Notes: generated by a model from the sequence alone, not told the origin. A stretch of 64,000 nucleotides of DNA from Reticulitermes speratus (GCA_021186555.1 JAJKFL010000042.1:15476521-15540520); one strand, 5' to 3'. Numbered from the stretch's first letter, positions 38,424-52,259 are shown. Made by a program: numbers and translations.

Positions 38424-39179
38424 GGCAAAATGGTAAATTTTCTAATAAATATGCTATGTATTATCTAATAATAGGACGTCTTATGAAAGATAAACTGGGA
38501 AGGACTGCAGTAGAGTATCCAAACTTAGGCTACTTTCTGAAGATTGATTATTCCAGACGAACTCCATATAAAATCGCCATAATATTTCACTCATTCAAGT
38601 AATTGCTGTATAAAGTCCTGCATAAGTCACTGTGATAAATGACCATAGATAGTTCCATTTCCCTCCGTTACGTCACACCAAACGGCTACCTTTCCATAGT
38701 GATGAGGTAAACCTTTGGTGCCGCGTTTGCATGTTTGGCGTGATCGGACTTCATTCCTTATGAGAACAAGCAGGCAGTTACAGTGAGTTCTGATCGCTAC
38801 TGCATTACGCCGCAACAAAATAAATGGCTACAGAAATAAGACGAATGGGGCAAAGGATAGAATGTAAGGTTCAAACAGGATGATAAAAATGTCCACACGG
38901 CGAGGTAAAGCATGACTTTCCCTAGGGGAATATTTCCAGGCCGCTTAATTTCACAATTTGGCGACATTTCTTGACAAGCACGTTCTCCGCACTTGACGGA
39001 CGCAGACGTTTTCCTGACGGGGTGTCTCATGTCTATGTATGCTACTCACTCCCCACTGCACACAAGAAATGCAAGTCCACCTTACGGAACGAAACGGTGC
39101 TTTATTGCAGCAAAGTATGCAGAAGTATACATTCTATTTAATACTACAATCTGACCCAACAAGTCATTTAACACATTTT

Positions 39180-39226
39180 ATCGGCAACTAGTTTCGGACA
39201 TGAAAGAACCATCATCAGGACATAAC
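39180..39226 (-). repeat. Hammerhead-like retroelement tail motif with CTGATGA core
   Basis: Minus strand CTGATGA (39218-39212), stem TGG...TCC, GAAA, then the palindromic CTAG region. It has the canonical core heptamer. Followed on the plus side by a 140-bp tandem repeat. Confidence 0.5.
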
Positions 39227-39341
39227 AAAAACTGTAAGCTGGAAACCCCATATGTTGCAGTAGGAGATCTCCCCTTTACACCAATGAATACACTGCAAAT
39301 GTATATAACAATTTAAAAAATATTGTATACATATATCGCCT

Positions 39342-39700
39342 AAGTACAATGTTAAAACTAAAATAAATATTAAAATTTTGTCAATGTTTTTTAAAAATGA
39401 AAAGGAAATGATTTTTCAAATAATATTAATTCAAAATTAATGTTTCAAACAGTCAGAGAAGGAGTCAACTGTAAAAGTTTTTAAGTAAAATGTTAAAACT
39501 AAATTAAATATTAAAATGTTGCCAATATTGTTATAAAAAGTAAAAGGAAAATTTATTTTTTAAAAAATAATAATTAAAAATAAATGTTTAAAACACAGAA
39601 ATAGTCAACTGTAAAAGTTTTTAAGTAAAATGTTAAAACTAAAGTAAATATTAAAATATTGCCAATGTCGTTATAGAATAAAAGGAAAAATTAAAAGTAT
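39342..39700. repeat. AT-rich tandem repeat, 140-bp unit, about 2.5 copies
   Basis: AAGTAMAATGTTAAAACTAAA starts at 39342, 39483 and 39623. Copies share the order AAATATTAAAAT, TGCCAAT, GTAAAAGGAAA and GTCAACTGTAAAAG, with moderate divergence. The tract follows a hammerhead-like retroelement tail at 39180-39226 and may belong to that element. Confidence 0.88.
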
Positions 39701-41063
39701 GCAGAACTTCAGAGAGCGATTACGCCTCTGCAATGTATCGAAAATCACGAGTGTCAACTGGAAGAAGTAATTCCCAAAATGTGGATACCGAACTGCAATA
39801 ACTACGCTTCTTATTTCTTAAAATATTTCTCATCCTCTATTGTCCGACCTCTCAAAGTAGTCTACAGAAAGTCACATCTTCGCCTTCTAACTTATATTCG
39901 CATTGAAAACTGCGTTTTCCGACCAAATGCCGTAAATATAAACCTCTTTCGGTATTCGCTTGGCTTAGCTGTCTACATTTCTACATTACTGGACTACTGC
40001 ATAGGACATAACAAGTACAGTGAGACAGCCCCTGTATATGAACCACGACCCTGCAATGAGATTCAGGATTTAATTGTGTGTTTGGGAGAGAAAAATGCAT
40101 GGTCATTAGTTAGCTGCTCCACAGCTGGTGGATCAATTAAACTGATGATGCGCGATGTAGTTTGGATTGATTGCTGAACGTTGCGTGCGGTTTTGAGTTG
40201 CTGTGCCAGCCGCTCCCTGCCCGAAAAGCCTCACTATAGCTTCTACCAGGAGTACCGTACCAGCCACGTGTTGCAGGTAACATAAATAAATCGCACGGCA
40301 TAACCACTTGCGTGCATTCTTGTCAAATAGAAAACACACCGATCAACCACTTCTTTTTACCACAGAGACTTCGTTTCCGAAACTGCTTCTGGTAGACTGC
40401 GAAGTAAATTTGTTTATGTTTTGAAGAATTCATATCGAGAAATAGAGAAATCGGCTCTTACAATTCAGTTAAACAGGAACATCTTAACAATGGTGGTCTA
40501 CTTTTTTTTAATGGAAAACGTGTAATTGTTTGCGATCATGGAGAGGCTTAATCCATGATACGAATAGCGCTCAAGAAACAGCAATTTATCGTAAACCACC
40601 GGTACACAGTTTTGCAGGAGACAGTAAAAAACTTGACCGATCTTCAACAGACCAAGACTGAAGTATGTTCCGTTTTTTTACGAAAATATAAGGACAAAGA
40701 TTTTTTTTTTGTGGACACAACATTTTGACAGAAGGTGTGTTTGTAACCCAACTGTCTAGTAATGCGTGAATCTCAGTTTGAAAAATTGTGTGGTTACGAC
40801 AAATTGCTGTTTCTTGAGCGATGTGTAAGCTGTACATAGAAACAATGCCGTCAAATAACTTCACAAACGGCAGGAAGCACAGCTTCCATTCCAGTCGGTA
40901 GACATTTCTTGTCAGCCCCACAGGGACCCTCTTATCTACGCACGCTGGTATCTGGTAATCATACGTTAGCAGAGAATTGTAATATATCTACAGTGATTTA
41001 ATGTAGGTCTGAAAAACTGAGTTTCACTTCTTGGCGAGGCACGGACTCCTATTTCTTGGCCAT

Positions 41064-41307
41064 GGTAAAGGTAAAGGTAAAGATAAAGGCATAGGCAAAG
41101 GTAAAGCTGTCACTGCTCACGTCATTAAGGTGTATAGGGGAGCAGAGGTATAGCTTCTCTTCTTTTTGACCTCAGCATTAGATGAAGGTAAGTGGTTAAC
41201 TTCACGCTCCGCCCCTTTTACCCCCGGGGAAGGACCACCCGGTGCCAATTAAATAAAAGTCTGGGTGGGCCCCAGAGCCGGTTTAGATATTTTGAAGAAG
41301 GGAATTA
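41064..41307 (-). mobile_element. SINE family B, 5'-truncated
   Basis: Minus-strand copy lacking the tRNA head. Its tail is an expanded (CTTTAC)n run at 41064-41110. The body includes the family-B GGGCCCACCCAGAC segment. The 5' end breaks off near 41307. Confidence 0.78.
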
Positions 41308-41559
41308 AATTTAAATTTTGTTCATCTTTTTCAAAAGTGTTATAGAATTCAGATTGACTGAGATTAAGTTTTCTCCCTTCCACTTGACATTCGCAGCCAT
41401 TCCCTAGTGTTCCACCTTTATTAAATGTATTGCCGAATTACATGATCAATTTATAGCATAACACTGGAGTCTCGCAAAACCTTTCTCAACAAAACTGCTT
41501 CTTATTACACGAACAAGTTTTTTATTTCCAGCGAACTGCACAATATTTAGTTTTGCCGC

Positions 41560-41600
41560 TACGTATTTCGGCTACAAAACGTAGCCATCCTCAGGGAGCT
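41560..41600 (-). repeat. Hammerhead-like retroelement tail motif, strong stem II
   Basis: Minus strand CTGAGGA, then GGCTAC/GTAGCC paired around TTTT-type loop sequence, then GAAA and palindromic TACGTA. Confidence 0.48.
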
Positions 41601-42177
41601 GCAACGTGTTATGCAACTTGTCAGTCTTAAATGGTAAATTATACAAGTAATGTCATTCCACGGTTAGGTAGCAATACATAGTATTATTAAAATGTACTAA
41701 AATCATAATACAAGTAGTACATTAAAACTATGTAAAATGTCGTATTCCTGCACCTTGTAATGGAAAATGTTTCTTCAGTTTTAATAACCGACTTTCTGCA
41801 TGATTTAATTCAGTTGTCTTCATTGCGTAAAACTCAGCTCTGTCAACACACAATACTTTAAAAGTTCAGTGGTTACTATATGTACCACCTGCTTTAACAC
41901 TTAAAATCTCTGCATTTTGTCCACAAAGCGCGTTTATGCTTTTCGGATGGTTTCTAAAATAAACAGCCCTTACTATCTAAAACAGCATTAATCGACTGAT
42001 ACGAAATCTACAGAGGGAAAAACTGTCAAAATGATGTTGAAGAGCATGTCAGTGGTTATTTTGTATTTGCGGACCAAATCACTCAGACACCCACTGCTAC
42101 ATTTTTCAATTTATACCTGAAACAAATGAATCTCTAAGGATTCAGATCTTCTGGAATATGACGCTGTGCCTAGTTCC

Positions 42178-42218
42178 CGACGTTTCGAAGAAATGTAGTG
42201 CCTTTATCTTCAGCGGTC
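42178..42218 (-). repeat. Hammerhead-like retroelement tail motif
   Basis: Minus strand CTGAAGA (42213-42207) and GAAACGTC (42186-42179). The neighbouring TTCTGGAATATGACGCTGTG (42149-42168) is shared with the foldbacks at 13525 and 35440, so these belong to one family. Confidence 0.48.
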
Positions 42219-44402
42219 TAGATATCGGGGACCTCAAATCTCGCAAATGTACTTCTGTTTATTCTATAATTACGTTGATTACAGTTGACGAAGTTTGTTT
42301 ATAACAATTTTCTTTAAAGTTGTAATGGGTTTTGTGATAAATACATTAATTCCACATTGTTGCACTTTTATCCCACTCCTCGCCGCCAGCTGGATCCTGC
42401 TCTGTGAACTTCCACATTCTGCCTCTAGAGGGCAGAGGCAATAATGTGACTATAAGAACTCCAAGTGGCAAGAACGTGAACTACATGATTTTGTACCGTC
42501 TTTTCCGAGCGAAATGACATTGCCTATTCATAAATGCTGTCAATCATAAACCTCCGAAAACGAAAGGTGTTCAGACAGGTTAATTCCAAACCTTTCTCGA
42601 AGTTTAACCCAAAATCTCATCTGACAATTTATTCAGTTCACTTTGAAGCAGCTTCATCTGTTACTACCCCAATAAATGCAACAACTTGGGTAGATTTTGA
42701 AAAGCCCTATTTTCACTGCGCTATCGACCTTGATACTGCCACCTCCATAAGATATGAAGTTGGAAGTGCACTGACGACTAATAATACTGTCAAAATTATA
42801 CAACATTTTACAGTACAGTAGCCAGTTAATATGTCTGATTTATATTAGTTTATTCCTGTGCCAGCAACCTTAAACCCGAAATTCATTGTATGCGGAGTTT
42901 CGGTTAGAACAGTTATGTTTGGTTTCGTGACCTGTATACGTCGGAATTTGAACACAGTTTCTTTTAAGTAGTCACTACATTTTTGTTCCCAAAGCATATG
43001 ACGGATTCTTTCTTCGGCGCTTTTCTCTTCTACACACTTCACGTAAAAGAGTGCCGCCTCTTTTCCTGAATCAAACAAATTGGGCGGACCCCTTAAATGA
43101 GAAACTTGGCCACCTCAAGTCCTAAGAGTATACCAGCGAGCAGAGATAACGCCGATATAAGAACTTACGTTACAGCCTCAAACTCAAGTGCAATGTTCAA
43201 GCAGTAGGACACACGTGGTCTTAACCTTACACGGAGTTCTTTTAAGTCATGGACACGGCAACCCGAATTGTAGTTTCATCGCCACCCCCCCCCCCCCTCC
43301 TTAATGGACGTTCCATGATATCTTATTCTAGCAACCTCACAACGAATCAGCGTTTTTCATGCTATCATTTGCATTCAAATGCACTTTTCCTGACGACTTA
43401 CTCACCAGCAGCACGCCAAACAGAACTTAAGAGCTTTCTGCTATGACTCAAAAACGCGCATCCTCTCCCCTGCTATAGCTCAGACAAGGGCACTGGCCCT
43501 CCCTCCCTCCCTGCTGTAATGGGCTCACCTGATCCAACTAGTTGTGTGACATATTTCCATATGCAATATTTTTCCAACTAAAACTCATACGCTTTGCTAA
43601 AGAGATGAGTGAAGGAAACTTGTTCCATTTCCCTTGCCGCGAGACTATTTCACAAAAAAGGATGTAGCGCAGTACCTCATACAATATCTGGTGAGAAATT
43701 AGAGTTGCTGAAGAAGGGATTCAGAACTTTGAGGAATACTGGTAAAGCATTCGCTTGTTACGAAACCCTGTTCCCTTTGAAACAGAAGAAGCATCTGGAA
43801 TTAATCGGCTTTAACTCAGTAATATGTAGATAAGATGAAGCGATAAGTAGCCTTCCATTCAGGTGCAATGTTACAAACGTCACTGAGATTCAACGTTTCC
43901 TAAAATGGGCTTGCAACAAAAATGTTGACTGTTATCGGAATCATACATATGAGCAAACATGATAAAGAATGAAACTTGTCAATTAAAAATTTTGCCAATG
44001 AATGAATGGTGACCATATTCAACAGTGTTTCCGCCATATTTCATCAACTTTCAAACGACATTAAAGTTCTTGCTGCCAATATTCAGCCACAACCCTCTCA
44101 CATGGGCTGTCAAGAAAGCCACTTTGTCAAGTGCAGAGTATTTGTAGTTCTTGAAGTCATAAGATTGTTTATATTTTAGTAACGTCAAACTTAAACATGG
44201 AAAACTGAAGCTAATGTACGATTATCTTGTCATTGTTCAGTTATGGACATAAATTCTGTGTTTAAAAAGGCTTCCCTGATCTTACAACTAATTTGTTAAT
44301 TTTTAACAGTTGCTTGTATCACTTCTTTTCAATCCCTCCTGGAGAATTGTACTATTATATTGCACCCTTTAAAGGTTGACATTAAGTATGAGTATATATC
44401 CA
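42219..44402. other. No gene recognised
   Basis: A 95-codon plus-strand frame (42534-42821) has no recognised domain or splice context. A 13-C run lies at 43285-43297. Confidence 0.45.
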
Positions 44403-44583
44403 TCTCGTACCGCGCAGTAAACACTCTCCGTCTCAGTTATAAAAACCAATCACTTAATGTTGTATAGGGAAATAATCACTGTTTGTTCTGAGATCCATAC
44501 AAAAACATAAATGTACTCTGTAGGCTGAATGTATAATTTCTTATTGTTCAACCTGAAGTAACCACTAGGCTTTAAAGGGTTAT
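44403..44583. repeat. Dispersed repeat F, copy 2
   Basis: See copy 1 for the shared words. Both copies end at GGCTTTAAAGGGTTA, which may mark a true element end. Confidence 0.85.
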
Positions 44584-45162
44584 TAAAGGCCTGAAGAATG
44601 GGAAAATAATATAAATGAGTAATTTTGTTGTTTTCAGTTAAATGTAGAGAACCTATATGGCCCGTTCCTACTTCACTTCTTGACAATGAGGCCCGCTGTT
44701 GCAAAAAGGTTGTTTACCCCTGGTTTAAATTGTATATAAAAGATCAGTTCTTACCTCTTAGAAAAACATTACATCTCCACCAGAAATACCAATCGCTTGA
44801 GGTTCTTTAGAGCAATGATCGGTACATATTGTAAGAAAAATGCCTGTGGACGAAATGAAGAGCTTACGAACGTCAAAGCAGGTGTGATACATGTAACGTA
44901 TAAAGTTGAAGGTCGTGACCACAAGACTGGCTAACAGTGAAATTTAATTACACCAAAAGACTGTACAAGCCGTTGCAGATTGCTGGTCAAACCCACGTCC
45001 AGGCACCTCGAGGTGCCCCTTTTGACAACATTCCTTAGGTATGCCCATGCATCGTTGTTGTGAATAGGTCAAAAGTTATGAAGATGCTGGACAAAACAAA
45101 CGCTAATGTGAAACCATATCAAATAACCATAATTCATTACTTCTGTTAGAATAATCACCCAT

Positions 45163-45260
45163 CCCCATCCAGCGCCGAGGTTAATAAAGAGTAGAGCTAT
45201 ACCACTACTCCCTATTTGTGCCTCTTGTGGCAGGTTATGTGGCGAATGTTACCTTTATTG
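45163..45260 (+). mobile_element. SINE family B, 3' end fragment
   Basis: About 100 bases matching 60675-60772: CAGCGCCGAGG, AAAGAGTAGAGCT, CCTCT and GTTACCTTTA in order. Head absent. Confidence 0.68.
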
Positions 45261-46603
45261 TACTGAATTCTACTAGTACAAACTCTACTTTCTACCAGAA
45301 GGAACTCTAATTTCTATTGCAACAAACTCTAGTCTCCAAGGGAATAAACAAACACAGTGATTTTAAAGCAATTTGTTGATCTGATGTCGCATACTGGACT
45401 GAGAGGTACACGCAATAAGGTAGCACGAACCTCATGGTTAATAGTGTGCTGAGTAGACTGTGATAACGCTCACTGTGGAGGTAATGGGTTCAGACCTCGA
45501 CCTCAAACAGACTATCCTCACAAGGCCCTTTGTAATTTTCTCAGTTTCAAATATCAATACCTTCAAATATCAGTATCTTCAAACATGCCAGGACCACTTT
45601 CCTATCAACCGTTCTATAGAACATTTACTTGATACAGTACTGTAAAATAAGTGAATTAATGTAATGTCTTTAACATTGTAATTGTAAATTCGTACCCGTA
45701 ACACAGCATGGAAAGCGGAACTTCAAGGTGGGCTTCCAAAACTCTTTGGATATTTATGTACAGAAAGTAACACTTTCTAAAATCAGGTACATGGTATATG
45801 GCACACAGCATACTGAATCTTGCTGAAGGTTTTGGAGAACGTATTGTGTACTTTAGATACCTTCTAAAGCTCCTCTTTACATCCAAGCGCACGGCCGCTG
45901 CTCAAACGCCGTTACATCATTTGTATAATTCCGCTAGAAAACTTTTACGTGGACTCTCTGCTTAGAATCGAATTAACATATATTTATCGTCATAATTTTA
46001 CTCACCAACTAGGAGTCCTGACAATGGAAACATGAAGAGGCAATTACAATGTGTATGCTCTGTTGAAATACCAAATAATCTTCATAAACACACAAAAATC
46101 ACTGTCACAACTTCCACCACATTCCCTCACTATTTCTTCTGTTCAGCCATGCTTGCTCCACTACGTCACACTAACTAGGGGGTGAAAACGAGCCAATTGG
46201 CGTTACCTTCAACTTGTCCTATGTTGCTGGTGGAAGGGGTAAAGAGCCAGAGTACTGTCTTGGCGGGCACTGCTCCATCGTCATCATTTAGTGGCCCCTT
46301 CGATGAAGTCAATCTGGATATAGTCCGGCTCACATTTCAGTCATTTTTCAGGTTAATGCCACTTTGTGACAGAGTCCTTGTTTTGTCTGCCAAGTATCGT
46401 TTACTTCTTGGCGTGAGCCGACGAAGTTAATACGACAATCGAGCCGACAGGAACCGACAAGCGGTATTCTGCAGTTAAATTAAGGTCTCTATACATAGTC
46501 GGAGACTCACTGTACGGCGGTGACGTCAAACTGTGTCACAAAAAAAATTGGGCCTCGTGAAAAAACGCGCAATGGAATAGCTGCTTATGTCATTATTACT
46601 AAA

Positions 46604-46765
46604 AGGTAAAGGTCACCCCACGACAAGCCTATGGAGGCTCTGAGGTGAGGTGGAGGTATAGATCCAACCCATTCACAAACAGGCACTAGAAGGAGGTGGG
46701 TGGTCAGGACCACGCTCCAGCCGCTTTACCTCCGGGAAAGACCTGGTACCCATTGTACAACCGGC
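46604..46765 (-). mobile_element. SINE family B, 3' half only
   Basis: Minus-strand fragment with a CTTTACC tail and the body words GGATCTATACCTCCACC and GGTACC. The head half is absent. Confidence 0.7.
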
Positions 46766-49000
46766 TGCATTAGTCATGCTACAAAGTAATCCCTTCTTTG
46801 AGAACAATGTGACTTACAGGCTATTAAAATTGCGTGATTCAGATTTATAAATACAGAATATATACCTTCATTTCAGATATAAACTTTGTGCAGTGTCGTT
46901 TAAGAGATATCTGCATCAGAATTTACCAGATATAACAGAAAAGGCCATGTAAGGGAGAAATTATAGCAAAATAAGGGAGAACAGTAACTTTCGTGTGTGT
47001 GTTACTTTACGGCGCTGTCCGTACAGCACAGAATGGTAGACGACCGACAAATTATGAACTTGAAAAGGATTTCAGAGGCAACGCACGTGGCCTAAGTGAG
47101 GTATTTCCCCATCATTTGCCCAGATGAAATGAGAGAAAACGAGGTCCAAATAAACGCGGTTAACTTCCCTGTTCACACTTAATATAATTTCCCTGCAAAC
47201 GACATCTCTAACGTAAAGAGAAGCGCAAATACAACGCATCCTTATATTTAAACTGCATTTGAGAACAAATACTGTATTTAATGAAGAAGACGAAACTGAA
47301 AAAGGCGTCAGCTGTAGGGATTTCCGTCTCAGTAAGATGTCAGAGACTGAACCGAGATTACACACTAAGTGATGAAAATCGGGCCGCCAAGTGACACTCA
47401 ACGTGACATTACTGTTTAGATATAAAATTTCCCTTCTTTACATATCAATTTACATAATCCCTTCTTCTTAGGTACATGTGTCTGTCCATCTGTTACCTCC
47501 TTGGTTCAATTAGGGACAGCATTACTCTTGACCGATTTTCGTGAAACTGCAGGTCATCCCATATTGACGGTCTTCAGTTCCTTTAACTAACAGCAGTCTC
47601 ACATGGCGTCCTTCCCACAGGCGCCATCCGTACGAGACCTAAAGAAAATTTCGTATTCTTCAGAATTACGTTACTTCAAACAAGCGTACTGCCTGCACGT
47701 TTCCCAACCCACGAGTAGAGAACTAAATATGCTCAGATAAAATTTGGGAAACTAATAACAGCAAAACAACTCCATGGAGTAAAGTCTTCATGAAATTCAC
47801 GAAATATGGTAATAATTGGTCCACAGGATTTTATTTAGTCACAAATATTAAAGCAATAAATTATACAGGAGCTAAACATACGACCTGTTCAACACTGCAC
47901 AAAGCTCAGTTTTACATGGGTCCTTAGTTTATCTGGCCCATATCGTTTGTCACTTCCTGTCGACTACCTTGTTGAATGGAACGTGGCTCAATCAGTGAGC
48001 CGCCTACACCCGACATGTCGCACCATCTGGTGTGTACGACACAAACTAAATGGAGTTCCTAAACGCACTGTCGTAGTAAATTAGACGAAAATTTTCCTCA
48101 TGCGCGGATTTCGGACACCAAAACAATTCTCAAAACTGTGACAATGTTTCCAGTAACAGATCCAATTTCATGCTGAAAGAAAACACGCAGAAAAATACCT
48201 GCTGTCTGAGGAGAAACTAGACTTTATTCGAGACATCTCCAAAAAAAAAAATCATTGCTTCGATTTCCACAGCAAATGGGCGTGTCTGCATAATCAGCAC
48301 GCAGTGCAACAAACCTGATCCGTTGACATCCACATAAGGAAACTGTGATTCAGGAACTCTGCGACATAGATCGTGAAGCAAGACTGAATTTTGAGAACTA
48401 GTACCTTCATGCGGCGAATTACGGAGAGACAGGCCCCACACTACTTATGTTTAGCCACAAAGCTTGATTTAATGTCAGGGGATACATAAACTCTCATAAC
48501 TACAGGTAGCGCCTGCGTCATATTTCAGTGTGCGCTATTATGCGTTTCCGAGTACAAACAATTTATTAACGTTGTCCCTCGATAATAGAAACGCAAATTT
48601 CATTTAAATATTATGAACATCTCTCTTTTATAAACTGACTTATTTTCTCCAGCCGTATCTTGTTTAGATGCCCTCAAAATGGTGCAGTATGTTACTCCGA
48701 ACGTTGTTACACATCTACCAGACTACACGGTGTCATAACCCAGATCACAATATGAAACTTACGGCCGTGAAAACTTCAAATCTGACCTGAATATAGGCTG
48801 ACTGGTATGGGTGGTAATTAAAATGTCCGTGGCTGAGTACAATACTGACGACTTCCTGCGGACGTCAAACTCAGTGGAACGTAAATTGTATGCATGTAGC
48901 ACAACAAATACATCGATCTTTCCAACCAATTTATCCCCTCCAAGCGAATGCCGGAGTAGTGCCTTGAACTAGGCCACGACCGTTTCCTTCCACATCCCTT
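46766..49000. other. No gene recognised
   Basis: No repeat or coding signal that I can support; the 109-codon minus-strand frame at 47072-47401 has no domain. Confidence 0.45.
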
Positions 49001-49015
49001 CCAATTCAACATTCA

Positions 49016-49322
49016 GGTAAAGGTAAAGCAATCCCTGTACAGGCCTGGACAGGCCCTGAGGGTTCCAGGAGGTTCAGGCTCCCAAATTTCAAGAAAATCA
49101 GCATATGAAGGTGGAAATTTGTCAGCCCTACGCACCGGCCGCCTTTACTCCCAGGCTATATTCCTGGTACTCATTTCTGTTAGAGGCTGAGTCGACCCCA
49201 GGGCCATAGTGCGGCCGGAAGGATTATGTCAAAGATAATTTCCAATAACACCACCGGAAATCGAACCCACGACCTTCCGGCTTGTAGCGCAGTGCCTCAA
49301 CCAACTGCACCAACTCATGCCC
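49016..49322 (-). mobile_element. tRNA-derived SINE, family A, with perfect TSD
   Basis: Same family as 54234-54540, head at the high coordinate and CTTTACC tail at the low one. It is flanked by the identical 15-mer CCAATTCAACATTCA at 49001-49015 and 49323-49337, which fixes both ends. Box B reads GGTTCGATTTCC. Confidence 0.95.
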
Positions 49323-50968
49323 CCAATTCAACATTCATTATCCTAAAATCTGACGCTATATAGTCCAAGCTACAGTCATTGACGTTAAATAAACAATACA
49401 CAAACGTATGTGCAGGTGATTAATACACATAACAGGTTGTAGAAACCTTAACAGTGTAAATATTTACGAATTTGGGAAATTCAGTGGCCCATATCTTTCT
49501 CTGTTTTAATGCTTCAAGTGAGTATTATTAATTGCTAAGTACAACTTCCTGGAACACAGAAAATTTCACGACACATATAAGTAAACAAAAAACAAAGGTA
49601 CAAGGATGGTTTAAATTACCTCATTAATTTCAAAATGAGCAATACTCTTTGCCATCTTCACCGACGAGTGTCTCAAATTACATCTAATTTCCTTCTTCTC
49701 GAAGTATGGATGTCATGTCAAATAGTAAGTTCCGTCTCATGAAGATAAGATGAAATCTGATACAGTAATTCCTGCAAACAAAATATACAGATAGCTCTGC
49801 AACGGGGGAATGAACAGCACAGAGCAGTGCAGAACGGTCGGTGCCATCGATCGCTACGCAGCAACAACAGTCGTCTGCTCTATGGATAGCAGTCCGCAAT
49901 TAAAAACACCCTGTATAATGGACTGTTAATGAATACTCCATGAGTGGGTCGCAGAATGTACGACCTGGTTACCCTTTAAGCCGGACGTCCTGCACAAAAC
50001 AATTCAAAAGGATAATGATGAAATACATTACGTTACAAAATCCAATCATTCAATTGTATAAGTTCTCTTACAGTTACTGTATAAGTTCTTACACAGTTAC
50101 TTCTAGTAATCAGCCTCTATGAATTTAACGTTTTTGTCTAGCATAAGGCATTTGGTATTCATTTTACAATAAATTCTTTGCGATACTACCGGTCTGGCTG
50201 CCTACCTTCTGGATGCCATGGATTTGAAATCAGTTGTGCAGGTCGGCATATTTGAACAATCCAGGTGTCTCAGAGAATGTTTAAAATATTGGTTCTATCT
50301 TCTTACAGAGAGCATGAGAAAAAATCCTGGTCAGGGAAGAATAGAGCAAGAAATGCCCTGAAGTATGTAATAAACTAAAGAGAGCCTGACGGTTAAAATA
50401 TTCTGCAACAAAGGATGAAATGGCTATGCTTTTGCTTTTTCAACAAGTAATGAGTCAAAATACAGCGTGGGATGAAAAATATGATGTCTTTATAACACTC
50501 GAAGTTTCGCATTGCGGCCATACTTGTAAATGTTGATATACACACAATATTTTCCACATAATATACAATAATATGAGCTGTCTAATTCTTGAGTGTATAC
50601 CAAAAACTACAAGTATGGCGACAATGCAAAACTCTTAGAGTTTTAACGAATTTTGTTTGCGCCATCCAGAGTATGAACAATTGAACAATTTTACATCACA
50701 TCAGCAATGGAAGCACCAGTATATGATGGGTTATAAAATCAGACATGAACATCTGCTAAAGAACTGAAGAAAACTGTCATTATTTTAACGGAGCTTCAAA
50801 AACAGATTTACTGTATCCACTCCGTCTGTGCAAAGAGCAAAATTTGCACTTGACGAACTGCAAGTGCACCGCTCATCTCGAAAATCTGGTGGCCCCCAAA
50901 CATGCTTTAAAATAAATTCCATCTTCTTAAAATATGGCATTGGTCCCCAGACGATAAGTGGGTACCTG

Positions 50969-51320
50969 TCACCACAGCATGGCGCGTCCTCAGGTTGCGG
51001 ATGGAGGAACGGCCTCCGGATATGGAGGGTAGCTACGAATACATTGAATAAGCAGTCGCGGACAGCCGACAAGGGTGGTCCTCCAGCTTGGTGGTTGGGC
51101 GACGTGCTAACAACTCCTCGCCGTAAAAAAATTACCATGATACGAAACATATCACAAAGCCTCGGACCTGGACTGATTCTTTGGTGCTCAGGATAGGGAC
51201 AGGTGGCGGGCTCTTGTGAATGCGGTAATGAACCTTCGGGTTCCATAAAATGCAGGGAATTTCTTGACTAGCTGAGGACCTGTTAGCTTCTCAAGAAGGA
51301 CTCTGCTCCATGTACTTAGT
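50969..51320 (+). mobile_element. Non-LTR retrotransposon, 5' block joined directly to 3' end
   Basis: The 5' block (50969-51165) matches 22094-22570, but it runs straight into the ORF 3' end: DLDW, then [20 protein letters not shown]-like codons, ending at TAA near 51248. The 3' untranslated part is AATTTCTTGACTAGCTGAGG...CTCTGCTCCATG. The whole coding middle is missing. Confidence 0.82.
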
Positions 51321-51818
51321 TAATTGGTCCCCCGACTCTCTCAACACATGGCATCCTTAAGTGTAAACAAACACATATAATCTCGACCCTGTTCGGAATG
51401 GTCAAGACTCCCTTCAACTATCAATCTGACTTAACCGAATTATGAAGATGCAAATTCATCGCGAGGTGACATTTAGCCAGTGCAAAGCTTTTCCTTCATG
51501 TATGGCGTTAAATGTTTCAAGCTTATACCGTTTTTCGTGTTGGGGTACATGCAGGTTCATAAACAATGTCACTGTGCCAACTTCTCTTTATTAGAAATCA
51601 TGGAAAATTGGTGGAGACAGTTTGCATATAACAAACCTAAAAATAGTTTGTTGCTTGCTACCATGTTCAAAAAAAACCTGGAGTCCACATTATCTGCGAG
51701 CATAAGACGGCCGGAGCTACAAAGTTAGTACTCAAGAAACAAGTCTTGTTGAAGAATATAACTAACTCCTATTTATAAGTTTTCCCAGTGCTCGGCGTGT
51801 ATACTGCCCCTTCAACGG

Positions 51819-52095
51819 GTTTTTTTGTGGTGAAGGGCCCCGCAGCAGATGCTACGGACGCATCGCAGCCTTAAGGCTTCTTGTGCAACCCTGTGATGAT
51901 GATGATGATTAGTTTCTTTTTTCCTTGTAATGGAGCACCGGTGGAATGAAATTAACAGGGGAAAACCGAAGTACTCGGAGAAAAACCTGTCCAGTGCCAC
52001 TTTGTCCACCACAAATCCCACATGGACTGCCCCGGGATCGAACCCGGGCCTCCGCGGTGAGAGGCCGGCGACTAACCGCCTGATCCATGGCACGG
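51819..52095 (-). mobile_element. SINE family D, with TSD
   Basis: Minus-strand copy flanked by CCTTCAACGG at 51809-51818 and 52096-52105. Box B (GGTTCGATCCC) is intact. It lies about 280 bp beyond the FoxL1 stop codon, in the gene's own orientation. Confidence 0.92.
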
Positions 52096-52253
52096 CCTTC
52101 AACGGCTTTAGTTAGGTTAAAGTGGTGGCTGAAGCCATGAGTTTATTGGATGAAGCTATCAGTTGATAAGTTTAATTTTGTGACGGTTCACTTACATTTC
52201 AGATTCAGTCGTTCGTTTAAACGGAACAGGACCCCAAGGGTAAAATAAAATGT

Positions 52254-52259
52254 TTTATT
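52254..52259 (-). terminator. Poly(A) signal AATAAA after FoxL1 exon 2
   Basis: AATAAA on the minus strand, 116-121 bases past the TAA stop. Its distance and strand suit the cleavage signal of the FoxL1 mRNA. The hexamer is common in AT-rich DNA, so position is the main support. Confidence 0.5.

Noticed and set aside
39779-40177. 132-codon plus-strand frame
   Set aside because: No domain, no splice context, composition like its surroundings.
50785-51246. 153-codon minus-strand frame
   Set aside because: It is antisense to the deleted LINE copy at 50969-51320.
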